Part shown: in pieces, positions 9,170 to 17,073 of the stretch
Numbering within the stretch: position 1 is the stretch's first letter
Layout of the letters: every line of letters begins with the position of its first letter
Assembly: GCF_013001025.1 (NCBI RefSeq)
Contig: NZ_CP053021.1
Location: 3,810,001 to 3,874,000 of the forward strand
Length of the DNA stretch: 64,000 nt
Direction: 5' to 3'
From: Sphingobium yanoikuyae
GTDB taxonomy: Bacteria; Pseudomonadota; Alphaproteobacteria; Sphingomonadales; Sphingomonadaceae
Translations under genes and position numbers: made by a program
Notes under the pieces: generated by a model
The model's input: only the letters and a program-made list of their open reading frames with translations
Databases searched by the model: none
Told to the model about the DNA's origin: nothing

Positions 9170-9652
9170 ATGTCGACGCTGAATTATACCCAATATGGCC
9201 TGGCGCCATTGATCGAGGTCGAACTGGAAGATGGCGTCGCGCCGCTGCAGTTTAACGTCGCTCTGAAGGGCGAGGAGGGCTGGGTTTCGCTGCGCTATGA
9301 ACAGCCCGGCGTGACCGACCACGACTATATCGCGATCACCGAAAATTCGATCGTGGAAATCAACCTGATCGGCGATCAGCTGTTCTTCTCGAAAAATTAC
9401 GACGCCATCACGACCGAGGAGCCGCTGTCTTCCTTTTACGGCGGCTTGATCTATGATGATTATCGCGCCGAACAGGACCGCTACAAGACCGTCCGGTTCC
9501 AGGCACGCTACAACCAGGGCGGCAAATATGGCACGCGGCACGGCTTCAACATCAATATCGACCTGCTGCAAAATCCCAGTGCCACAGAACCCAAATGGAT
9601 CCCGCTGTCGATCGACCCCGACATCAAGAATCCGCCGCCCAAGGAAGACTGA
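9170..9652 (+). CDS. Hypothetical protein, middle gene of the TIR unit
   Basis: 160-residue acidic soluble protein without signal peptide or membrane helix. It is rich in aromatic and beta-prone stretches (GWVSLRYEQPGV, FFSKNYDAITTEE) and ends in a proline/lysine tail. I do not recognise the family with certainty. The start lies one base after the stop of the TIR gene, which argues for coupled translation and a shared function, for example as a sensor, inhibitor or substrate of the TIR protein. Confidence 0.75.
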   Translation: MSTLNYTQYGLAPLIEVELEDGVAPLQFNVALKGEEGWVSLRYEQPGVTDHDYIAITENSIVEINLIGDQLFFSKNYDAITTEEPLSSFYGGLIYDDYRAEQDRYKTVRFQARYNQGGKYGTRHGFNINIDLLQNPSATEPKWIPLSIDPDIKNPPPKED

Positions 9653-9676
9653 GCGCAGCGACGGGGTGGTGGCGAC

Positions 9677-11128
9677 ATGATCCTTCCGATCCTTGCGCAG
9701 ATCCGCAGGGTTGCACGCAGCGGCGACACCGTTCGCGCCTGGACGATGTTCGGCGCGGCGGGCCTGCTGCCGTCACGCGACAGCGATGCGCTGACCCTCA
9801 AGGGCCGACTGCTCAAGGATCGGGCGCTGCGCAGCGAGGGCGCCGAACGCGCCGCGCTGCTGGACGAGGCGCGGCAGGCCTATCTCCAGGCGGCCAGCGA
9901 CTGCCGCGCCACCTATCCGCTCATCAATGCCGCCACCCTCGCCTTTCTGAACGATCGCCCCGCCGACGCGGCCGACCTCGCCCGCCAGGTGCTGGCGCTG
10001 CTCGACAGCGGCGATCATGTGCAGGAAACGCGCTACTGGCTGGCGGCGACAGCGGCCGAAGCCCATCTGCTGCTGGGTGACGAGGCCGCAGCCCAGGCCG
10101 CCCTGGCACAGGCCATGGCGGCCGCGCCGGACGCCTGGGAAGATCATGCCGCGACCCTGCGGCAATTCCACGAGATATTGACCAGGCAGGGGCGCTCGAC
10201 CGCGATCCTCGATCCGCTGCGCCCGCCACCCAGCCTCTATTTCAGCGGCATCATCGGCCTGCCGGACAATGAGGAGGAAGCGCGCGGCAAGATCGAGGCG
10301 GCGCTCGACCAGATTGCGCCGGGTGCCGCCTTCGGGGCGCTCGCCGCCGGGGCCGATATCCTGATCGCCGAATGCGCCCTTTTCCGGGGCATCCAGTTGC
10401 ATATCGTCCTGCCGACAAGTCTCGACGTCTTTCGGCAAAGCTCGGTCGGCCGGTTCGGTGACCATTGGCTCGCCCGCTTCGATCGCCTGATCGACATGGC
10501 CGACAGCCTGGACGCGCCCGACGCCATCACCAGCCTGTCCAACGCGGCGATCGACAAGGGGTGCGAGATCGCCATGGGACTGGCGCTGCGCCGTGCCGAC
10601 GCCTTTGCGACACAGGCCATCGCGCTGCATATCGGGCGCGCCTCGGATCAGCCTGCCCCTGCCTATCGGCTGTGGCAGTCACGCACATTGCCCGTGCGCA
10701 AGATCATCCTCGAACAATCAATGCCTCCCTCTGGCGATGCGCTGCCCATGGCCATCAACAAGGCTGTGCTGGCATCGACGACGCGCCTCGCGCCAACCAT
10801 GCGCGAAAGCGCCAATGGCCTGCATTTCCAGGCATTCGACGATATGGCCACCGCCATGCTCCAGGCCAGCCTGATCCTGAGGGACTGGCCCGACCATGGG
10901 CTGGCGCTGGAATATCAAACGGTCATGCCGAATGATCCGATCGATGGTGAGGAATGCCTGGCGCTGCTCCTGGCGCCAGCCGCACTGGCCGGCAGCATCT
11001 GCATGCCCTGGCCACAGGCCGCCGCCATGTCACTGCAAGGCCCCGGCTATCGGTTCGAGATTGCCGGCGAAGTGATGACCCGCCAGGGCGATTGCCCGGT
11101 CGGCCATTATTATCCGCCGTCCAGCTGA
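9677..11128 (+). CDS. TPR protein with LOG/SLOG-like domain, third gene of the TIR unit
   Basis: 483 residues, no membrane segment. Residues 1-175 are alanine-rich helical repeats of TPR type. Residues 187-255 read as an alpha/beta fold: LYFSGIIGL, a glycine-rich GALAAGADILIAECAL, then RGIQLHIVLP. This resembles the SLOG/LOG-like segment found in TPR-containing signalling proteins. The remaining 230 residues are unassigned. It lies 24 bases after the small gene. SLOG domains bind nucleotides, including TIR products in Thoeris ThsA, so the pairing with a TIR is suggestive. The domain call is by eye. Confidence 0.65.
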   Translation: MILPILAQIRRVARSGDTVRAWTMFGAAGLLPSRDSDALTLKGRLLKDRALRSEGAERAALLDEARQAYLQAASDCRATYPLINAATLAFLNDRPADAADLARQVLALLDSGDHVQETRYWLAATAAEAHLLLGDEAAAQAALAQAMAAAPDAWEDHAATLRQFHEILTRQGRSTAILDPLRPPPSLYFSGIIGLPDNEEEARGKIEAALDQIAPGAAFGALAAGADILIAECALFRGIQLHIVLPTSLDVFRQSSVGRFGDHWLARFDRLIDMADSLDAPDAITSLSNAAIDKGCEIAMGLALRRADAFATQAIALHIGRASDQPAPAYRLWQSRTLPVRKIILEQSMPPSGDALPMAINKAVLASTTRLAPTMRESANGLHFQAFDDMATAMLQASLILRDWPDHGLALEYQTVMPNDPIDGEECLALLLAPAALAGSICMPWPQAAAMSLQGPGYRFEIAGEVMTRQGDCPVGHYYPPSS

Positions 11129-11140
11129 CGGCACGCGCCT

Positions 11141-11794
11141 TCAGACGACCATGTCCGCCAGCATGCGCGGCGCATGGATCTGCATCTGACCATCTTCCCG
11201 ACTGACGATGCCGCGCCGGATCAGCACGGCGATCGCGCGGGACGCGGTCTCGCGGGTCGTGTTCGCGCTCAGCGCCAGGGTGGTGACCTGCGGCGCTGGC
11301 ACGATATGGTCGCGACCATCGGCCAGCGCGAGCAATTCGCTATAGACCCGCCCGGCCGCGCTATAGGTGGACCGGGTCGCCATTCGATCCAGCGCCCGGT
11401 CGAGTTGCCGCGCCAGCAGCCAGGCCATGCCCGCGCCGATCTGCGCATCGCCCGCCACCAGCGCGGCCAGCGATTGTGCCTCCGCGCGCAACAGGCGGCT
11501 TTCGACCAGCACCTCTATCTCCGCCCGGTGCGTCGTGGGCGCTGGGTAGGCGCCGAAAAACTCCCCCGGCCCATGACGCGCCAATTGCTGGCGCTGGCCA
11601 TCGATGCCAAAGGTCTGCACCGCCACGCAGCCGTCGACGATCAGCCAGCAATGGTGCGACGCCTCCCCTTGCCGGGCCAATATCTGTTTCGCGCCGACCT
11701 GCTGCGGAACCAGCACGCGGCGCAGCAGCTCTGCCGCCTTCCGATCACATCGGAAAACCGCTGCCAGCACCTCGACCTGTTCCTCGACCTGCAA
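11141..11794 (-). CDS. Crp/Fnr family transcriptional regulator
   Basis: 217 residues. An N-terminal cyclic-nucleotide-binding-like beta barrel (GEASHHCWLIVDGCVAV ... GPGEFFGAY) is followed by a dimerisation helix and a C-terminal winged helix containing TTLALSANTTRETASRAIAVL, the Crp-type recognition region. No N-terminal cysteine cluster typical of oxygen-sensing FNR is present. It faces the TIR unit convergently, with 12 bases between stops, and is divergent from the micro-ORF at 11871. Confidence 0.9.
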   Translation of the reverse strand: MQVEEQVEVLAAVFRCDRKAAELLRRVLVPQQVGAKQILARQGEASHHCWLIVDGCVAVQTFGIDGQRQQLARHGPGEFFGAYPAPTTHRAEIEVLVESRLLRAEAQSLAALVAGDAQIGAGMAWLLARQLDRALDRMATRSTYSAAGRVYSELLALADGRDHIVPAPQVTTLALSANTTRETASRAIAVLIRRGIVSREDGQMQIHAPRMLADMVV

Positions 11795-11870
11795 TCCTCC
11801 ACTCCTCGGTGACGATCGATCGTTCCGTTACCGGCATAGCCTATGCGCTCCGGATGAACAGGAGGGCAGC

Positions 11871-11927
11871 ATGATTCTCGGAAAATATGTGATCTGCATC
11901 ACGGCCATGCCGAGGAGATTTCCCTAG
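11871..11927 (+). CDS. Possible 18-residue micro-ORF with strong ribosome binding site
   Basis: Short frame reading MILGKYVICITAMPRRFP and a TAG stop. AGGAGGGC lies five to eleven bases upstream of the ATG, a much better Shine-Dalgarno than most genes here have. The stretch from 11795 to 12344 otherwise has no gene. The frame is followed by a GATTTCCC/GGGAATC palindrome (11918-11934), a GCCCC-GGT-GGGGC hairpin (11951-11963) and a terminator. It could be a small protein, a leader peptide, or chance within a small RNA. Confidence 0.35.
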   Translation: MILGKYVICITAMPRRFP

Positions 11928-11974
11928 GGAATCAGCGCGACCCGAAGGAGGCCCCGGTGGGGCAACCTTTTCTT

Positions 11975-12011
11975 GGCCCGGAGCTTCATATGGCTTCGGG
12001 CCTTTTTTTTT
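11975..12011 (+). terminator. Strong Rho-independent terminator
   Basis: GGCCCGGAGC (11975-11984), loop TTCATATG, GCTTCGGGCC (11993-12002), then nine T residues. The 10-base stem pairs fully with one G-T wobble. It terminates rightward transcription that must start between 11795 and about 11900, since the Crp gene to the left points away. Confidence 0.85.
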
Positions 12012-12168
12012 CGCAATCTCCATACGGTTCGGCCATCAACCACAAGAGGGCGCGCCGCGCGTGGAAACCACATGCCGGTGCGTGAACCGATCGAGAATAT
12101 CTGCTGCTGGATGGTCCCTGACAGGGACAGGTTCGCTCTCAGAGCGATGCACCACCTTGCCATGAAGG

Positions 12169-12215
12169 TGGTGACCCCTACGGGAATCGAACCCGTGTTT
12201 CAGCCGTGAAAGGGC
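12169..12215 (-). other. 3' half of tRNA-Glu(UUC): attachment site at island left end
   Basis: On the minus strand this reads from the 3' side of the anticodon stem-loop (CCCTTTCACGG, anticodon TTC), through a variable loop and a T-arm with ACGGG-TTCGAAT-CCCGT, to AGGGGTC, A and CCA. The 5' half is absent: bases right of 12215 do not continue a D-arm or a matching GACCCCT acceptor strand. A lone tRNA 3' end next to an integrase is the classic att duplicate left by an island using this tRNA. The intact gene should lie at the far end, on the minus strand. Confidence 0.8.
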
Positions 12216-12344
12216 GCAAAATCAGCGCGCTTAGTTGAAAAGAACCCCATAAATTCTATATATTTATCAAGACATTGGGTGAAACAATCCATTGATGTCC
12301 CACCACGTGCCAGAGCGGATATTTGACGGTTATTTGATGGTTTT

Positions 12345-13616
12345 ATGAGCAAGAATCTCCAGGAAACTCAACTCAGTTCACGAAGTGCGCGCCAGTCTCT
12401 ACCTGAAGGCACCTACTGGCGCGGTCTCGATGCAAACGTTCATCTTGGCTACCGTCGCGGGAAGCGCGGCGGAAAATGGCTTGTGAGATGGTATCTCTCA
12501 GCGGGTAAGTACAAGCAGGCTCCGCTCGGGGTTGCAGACGATACCATTGCTGCCGGCAACCTCGATTTTCAGGCTGCCAGCAAGGCGGCTCGAGAGCTGG
12601 TATCTGAATATCGTAACAGGCCATCGCAAGATACCCTCGTGGAGGTGGTCACTGTCGGACAAGCGGTTCACGAGTATATTGAAGAGCGGAATGAACGCGA
12701 CAGCCTGCGCAAGGGACTCCCCACCAAAAGTGATGCTCACTACAAACTTACAAGTCATGTCCTCAACTGTAAGGATTTGTGCGAATTGCCTCTTGGCAAG
12801 GTGACGGCCGCCGCCCTCGTAAAATGGAAAAAGGGGCTTGCTGCAAGCTTAAAGTCGACCGCTCGAGCCCGGATTGTTAATGATTTCAAGGCCGCGCTGA
12901 ATCGCGCGATCCGTTTACATGAAGCCCCTGAATCTCGTGCCAGTCTCATTGTGAAAAATGGGCTCGCCGCGAATGCAGACCCGGCTCCTCGCAATACCGA
13001 TCAACGCGAAAATCAAATTCTTTCCGACGATGATATCCGCAAGCTAATTTCGACGGCAAAGGAGGACAGCGAAGGACGTGATTTTTACTTCCTAGTGCTG
13101 CTTCTCGCCGCCACCGGCGCACGTTTCAGTCAATTGACTCGGATCCTTGTACGCGATGTACAACTCGATAAAGCCCGTGTGCTGGTGCCAGTGTCCCACA
13201 AAGGCTCTACTACCAAGTCGGTGGAATTTACGGCTGTGCCATTAGGAAATGACATTCTCGATGCACTCCGTCCCATCATCGAAGGTCGCCCTTCAACTGC
13301 GACGCTACTTGAACGGTGGCGATTAAGGCAGGTGAGCCAGTTCGCTTGGGAGCGCGTAGATCGTGGCCCGTGGAAAACTCCGTCGGAAATGCTCCGAAAC
13401 TGGAATGCAATAGTGAAGAGATGCGGCATTGAAAGATGTGTGCCTTATGCGCTTCGGCATTCATCGATTGTGCGCGGTCTTGTAGCCGGACAACCTATCC
13501 GTATGGTCGCCGCCGCACATGACACAAGCGTGGCGATGATCGAGAAGCATTATGCCCGATATATCATCGACGCCCATGAGGAACTGAGAGCAAAATCAGT
13601 CATCAGATTAGCTTGA
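12345..13616 (+). CDS. Tyrosine recombinase (island integrase)
   Basis: 423 residues. The core-binding region lies around 100-210 and the catalytic domain from about 225. Catalytic residues seen are Arg260 (ATGARFSQ), Arg371 (YALRHSS), His392 and Tyr403 (EKHYARY). The first box-II histidine is Tyr368 here, a variation seen in some integrases. Base composition is visibly lower in G+C than the flanking genes. It starts 130 bases inside the tRNA-Glu fragment and points away from it, the usual layout for a tRNA-targeting island integrase. Confidence 0.92.
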   Translation: MSKNLQETQLSSRSARQSLPEGTYWRGLDANVHLGYRRGKRGGKWLVRWYLSAGKYKQAPLGVADDTIAAGNLDFQAASKAARELVSEYRNRPSQDTLVEVVTVGQAVHEYIEERNERDSLRKGLPTKSDAHYKLTSHVLNCKDLCELPLGKVTAAALVKWKKGLAASLKSTARARIVNDFKAALNRAIRLHEAPESRASLIVKNGLAANADPAPRNTDQRENQILSDDDIRKLISTAKEDSEGRDFYFLVLLLAATGARFSQLTRILVRDVQLDKARVLVPVSHKGSTTKSVEFTAVPLGNDILDALRPIIEGRPSTATLLERWRLRQVSQFAWERVDRGPWKTPSEMLRNWNAIVKRCGIERCVPYALRHSSIVRGLVAGQPIRMVAAAHDTSVAMIEKHYARYIIDAHEELRAKSVIRLA

Positions 13617-13825
13617 ATGGCCATTTCTGGCCGGTAGGCGACCGTCCGGTTCCGAGTTGGGTTTCTGAGATAGCTGACGCTCACTCGGTGTCGGCTGCCG
13701 ACCAGAGCACGAACCCGCTCCGCGGGAGGGTCGCTTGGGGTGACGTAGCGTAGTATTTGTGAGGCTTTCGGCGGGGCGGCGTCGCCCGCCGACGGTGGAG
13801 TTCCTTCAACGGAGAGGAACTTACC

Positions 13826-14731
13826 ATGGATACTATCACGACCGCTGCCCCGACCCATTCGCTGCGTGAGCGTATGTTGCAGGACATGACGATGCGTGGC
13901 TTCGGGGCGCACACGCAGAAGGACTATATCCGGCATGTCCGAAGCTTCGCCGCGTTCCTGGGCCGTCCGCCGGATACGGCCACAATGGAAGACCTGCGGC
14001 GTTATCAGGTCGACCAGCACGAGCGCGCCGTGGGGCTGGCCACGATCAATGGAGCCGTGTCGGCACTGCGGTTCCTGTTCGGGATCACCCTGAAGCGCCC
14101 GGAGATGGCGCTGGGGCTCGTCGTTGTTCGCTACATGCCCAAGCTGCGTGTGATCTTGAGCATCGAGGAGACAGCGCGGCTGCTCGAGGCTGCGCCAGGC
14201 ATCAAGTACAAGGCGGCCCTCAGTGTGGCATATGGCGCCGGCCTGCGGGTTTCGGAGGTTGCCCACCTCAAGGTCGATGACATCGACAGCACCCGGATGA
14301 TGATCCGCGTCGAGCAGGGCAAGGGACGCAAGGACCGCAACGCCATGCTCTCACCGCACCTGCTGGACTTGCTCCGTCAATGGTGGCGCGAAGGCAAGCG
14401 GCGCGGAGTGATGCTACCTCATGGCTGGTTGTTCCCCGGCCGCAGCGGCACGGATCCGGTCTCGGCTCGCCAGTTGCACCGCGTCGTGCAGGAAGCGGCC
14501 GAGCGCGCCGAGATCCACAAGCGGGTAAGCCCGCATACACTGCGCCACTCGTTTGCCACTCACCTGCTCGAGCAAGGCGTCGATATCCGGGTCATCCAGG
14601 TGCTGCTGGGACACGTGAACATCAACACGACCGGCATCTATACCCAGGTCTCGAGCAAGACGATGCGGGCGGTGGCCAGCCCGCTCGACCAGATCATGGC
14701 CGTGATGGAAGGCAGGGCACCTCCCGGTTGA
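13826..14731 (+). CDS. Tyrosine recombinase of IS91-type element
   Basis: 301 residues, XerC/D-like. The N-terminal SAM-like domain (LRERMLQDMTMRGF) is followed by the catalytic domain with GAGLRVSEV (arginine), HTLRHSFATHL (His-x-x-Arg) and LLGHVNINTTGIYTQV (histidine and tyrosine). All five catalytic positions appear intact. It sits four bases upstream of the IS91 transposase remnant. Such recombinases accompany IS91 transposases in proteobacteria; their role in transposition is not settled. Confidence 0.9.
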   Translation: MDTITTAAPTHSLRERMLQDMTMRGFGAHTQKDYIRHVRSFAAFLGRPPDTATMEDLRRYQVDQHERAVGLATINGAVSALRFLFGITLKRPEMALGLVVVRYMPKLRVILSIEETARLLEAAPGIKYKAALSVAYGAGLRVSEVAHLKVDDIDSTRMMIRVEQGKGRKDRNAMLSPHLLDLLRQWWREGKRRGVMLPHGWLFPGRSGTDPVSARQLHRVVQEAAERAEIHKRVSPHTLRHSFATHLLEQGVDIRVIQVLLGHVNINTTGIYTQVSSKTMRAVASPLDQIMAVMEGRAPPG

Positions 14732-14735
14732 GCCG

Positions 14736-15529
14736 GTGCGCACCTCACTCGAGGTCGCCGATATCTTCCGGAGCAGCGGGCCGGCCTATCGCGCGGCCCA
14801 TGCCGGGCATCTCAGCCTCGGCCAGCTCAAGGTCATGGCGGCCATCGAGAACTGCCGCACCGCCGCGCTGGGCGGTCACGTCGAGGCCTGCGAAGACTGC
14901 GGGCACTGGGCGCCTTGTTCCGCCGTCTGTTCCTCACTCGCCTGTTGGCATTGTTCGATGCCGGCAAGCTGGTCTTCTTCAGCACCTTGGCTGGCCTCGC
15001 GACACGCAAGGCCTTCCTGCGGCATCTCTCACCGATCCGGAAGAAGCGCTGGGTGGTCTATGCCAAGCCGCCCTTCGCCGGGCCGCAGGCGGTGCTGGCC
15101 TATCTCTCGCGCTACACGCACCGGGTTGCCATCTCGAACCGGCGGCTCCTCGGCTTCGACGAGACCGGCGTGACGTTCCGCTACAAAGACTATCGCCGCC
15201 CTGCTGCTGAACGCCAGCAGGTCATGACGCTGGCGACCGACGAGTTCGTCCGCCGCTTCCTGATCCACGTTCTGCCGCGCGGCTTCCACCGCATCCGGCA
15301 TTACGGCCTGCTCGCCAGTTCGACCCACAAGGACACCATGGCGCTGGCCCGCAAACTGCTGGGCGTTGCTGTACCGGTCGAGGAGCCCGAACCCGACGAA
15401 CCTCCCGACCATCGCCCGCCATGCCCATGTTGCGGCGGGCCCATGACCATCATCGAGGCCTTCGCCCGCTGGTGCCAGCCCCGCGCACCGCCATCATCGG
15501 CATCGCCAATCCGGGGGAATGCGCCATGA
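14736..15529 (+). pseudogene. IS91-family transposase, internally deleted
   Basis: Residues from 14736 to about 14910 match the transposase N-terminus (LEVADIFRS ... HLSLGQLKVM ... CEDCGHWAPC). Homology resumes in another frame from about 14915 (LFRRLFLTRLLALF) and runs to the natural C-terminus with the CPCCGGPM zinc-like motif. About 150-200 residues are missing between, including the H-U-H metal-binding motif, while the tyrosine-bearing YLSRYTHR remains. The deletion plus frameshift makes the product inactive. Confidence 0.88.
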
Positions 15530-15957
15530 TCCGGCATGGCTCAGGCTGCACGACGGTCACGCCCATGGCGTCCTGGCCGATGACCCAGTGCATGCCCATT
15601 CCGGAAGCGAGCCCAGCGCAGGGCACACCGACCAGCAAAACCACCACCGTCCGCACTCTGACGCCGCACAAAGTCACGTTGATCCGGCCAGAACCGACAC
15701 TTCCGGATCAGCCTCGCTTACCCGTCCGAACCACCCCAAAGCCGCTTTACCCATAGACCAGCGCGTGGGGCCCGCGGGTTCCTGCACTGGAGGCTTTCGT
15801 ACGCAAGCGCCCGAAACCCTTCACAGAAATTGCCTTTTATGAGCGGGAACGCGAACGGCCGGGTTCCCCAAAAGCGGCCAACGCTTAAAAATGGGCAGAT
15901 TGTCTCACCATCAATGGCACATGACAGAAGCGCGTCTCGTAGCTAAGAGCGCAATCG
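15530..15957 (+). other. IS91 downstream flank, no gene seen
   Basis: Noncoding remainder of the IS91-type element up to about 15880, then the leader of the DUF2946 gene. Short open frames here are proline- or threonine-rich and look spurious. No promoter or terminator stands out. Confidence 0.45.
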
Positions 15958-16362
15958 GTGCATCGACTTCGCAATCTTGTCCTTGCCAATCGGCCCCTTG
16001 CCTGCGCGGTGCTTGTACTCGCGCTGATGATGAAGATCGTCATGCCGGCGGGGTTCATGCCAACCGTTTCGAACGGGCGGATCGTGGTCAGCATTTGCTC
16101 GGGTACCGGGCCGATGACGATGGTCATTACGATCCCCGGCCTTGAACATGGGAAATCCGGTAGCGACGGTCATCAGGGCAAGGCAGAACAGCCTTGCGCC
16201 TTCTCAGGCTTGTCGGCGCCGTCCCTCGCTGCTGCGGACCCAATTCTGTTGGCGGCTGCGATTCTGTTCGTGCTGGCGCTCGGCACGCGCCCTCTGGTGC
16301 TGCGAGCTTCGACAGCGCCACCCTATCTGCGTCCACCCCTGAGGGGGCTTCCGGCAATCTGA
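15958..16362 (+). CDS. DUF2946 family protein
   Basis: 134 residues from a GTG start. An N-terminal hydrophobic segment (PLACAVLVLALMMKIVMPAGFM) is followed by a short region with CSG and a histidine/lysine-rich stretch ending EQPCAFSGL. A second membrane helix comes next and the family C-terminus RPPLRGLPA. Members are often encoded beside copper or other metal-resistance genes and TonB receptors and have no proven function. The 276 bases between it and arsN2 show no gene. Confidence 0.7.
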   Translation: MHRLRNLVLANRPLACAVLVLALMMKIVMPAGFMPTVSNGRIVVSICSGTGPMTMVITIPGLEHGKSGSDGHQGKAEQPCAFSGLSAPSLAAADPILLAAAILFVLALGTRPLVLRASTAPPYLRPPLRGLPAI

Positions 16363-16638
16363 TCGTTCGTCGTCGCATGAGGGGCTGAGGGGACGGGTGC
16401 GTGTATCGCGTCCGCCTCCTTCGCTGTCATGCACCTGCGTCCGATTTGGCTTGGCTCAATGCGCGCTCTTGCGGCTGCCAGGCCTGCCGAGGATTACCAT
16501 CATGATAATCGCTGCCTGGTTTTGCCGGGTTCGCCACTTCGCATGACTGCGCGAAGTCGCATCCTCCTGCGCCAGTTCCATTTGTGGCTGGGCGATCGTC
16601 AAGCGGACCCGTCCCTGGTATGAAGCGGGAGCGGCGGC

Positions 16639-17073
16639 ATGACGCAGGTATATTTCTCGGAGGCTCGCCACGCCGATGATGTCCTGCGGCTCGCGCTCGG
16701 CGCCGCGCAGCTCCCGACCGACGATCTCGGCGGTCCCGACCAGATGTTCTTCAGCCTGTCCGACGATGAAGAGCTGATCGGGTTCATCGGCCTGGAAGGT
16801 AGCGGCACCGACCGGCTGCTCCGCTCGCTGGTCGTGCTGCCGACCCGGCGCGGCAAAGGATATGGCCGGATGCTGGTCGAACGCCTTGAAGGCGTTGCTG
16901 ATGGCGCGGTCGAGCGGCTGCACCTCCTGACCAGCGGCACCGGGGAGTTCTTTCGCAGGCTTGGTTACACCGATGCCGATCGCGACGCCGCGCCGGCCTT
17001 CATCGCAGCGACCGCGCAGTTCACGTCGCTGTGCGGTCCGCGCGCGACCTATCTCGTCAAGGATCTTGGATGA
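16639..17073 (+). CDS. arsN2: GNAT acetyltransferase, ArsN2 type
   Basis: 144-residue GNAT enzyme. The acetyl-CoA loop is [18 protein letters not shown]. The C-terminal signature with [25 protein letters not shown] matches the ArsN2 subgroup found in arsenic operons. Relatives of the ArsN group acetylate organoarsenicals, but the substrate of ArsN2 is not established. ATGA overlap with arsH shows co-translation. No arsenite transporter, reductase or ArsR gene is adjacent, so this is a fragment of a larger operon. Confidence 0.85.
   Translation: MTQVYFSEARHADDVLRLALGAAQLPTDDLGGPDQMFFSLSDDEELIGFIGLEGSGTDRLLRSLVVLPTRRGKGYGRMLVERLEGVADGAVERLHLLTSGTGEFFRRLGYTDADRDAAPAFIAATAQFTSLCGPRATYLVKDLG

Larger units (their letters stand above)
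13640..15880 (+). mobile_element. IS91-family element with recombinase gene and defective transposase
   Basis: Two adjacent genes, a tyrosine recombinase and an IS91-type transposase, form the standard arrangement of two-gene IS91 elements that move by rolling circle. Ends are approximate: IS91 elements lack inverted repeats and target duplications, and no reference is available here. The noncoding part 13617-13825 contains several short GC-rich palindromes (for example CCCGCTCCGCGGG), as expected near an IS91 terminus. The copy cannot move by its own transposase because that gene is internally deleted. Confidence 0.6.

Noticed and set aside
7573..11128. Standard Thoeris system
   Set aside because: There is a TIR and a SLOG-like stretch, but no Sir2 or membrane ThsA effector and a different gene number, so the name is not justified.
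12169..12215. A complete tRNA gene
   Set aside because: Only the 3' half is present; no D-arm or 5' acceptor strand follows on the minus strand.
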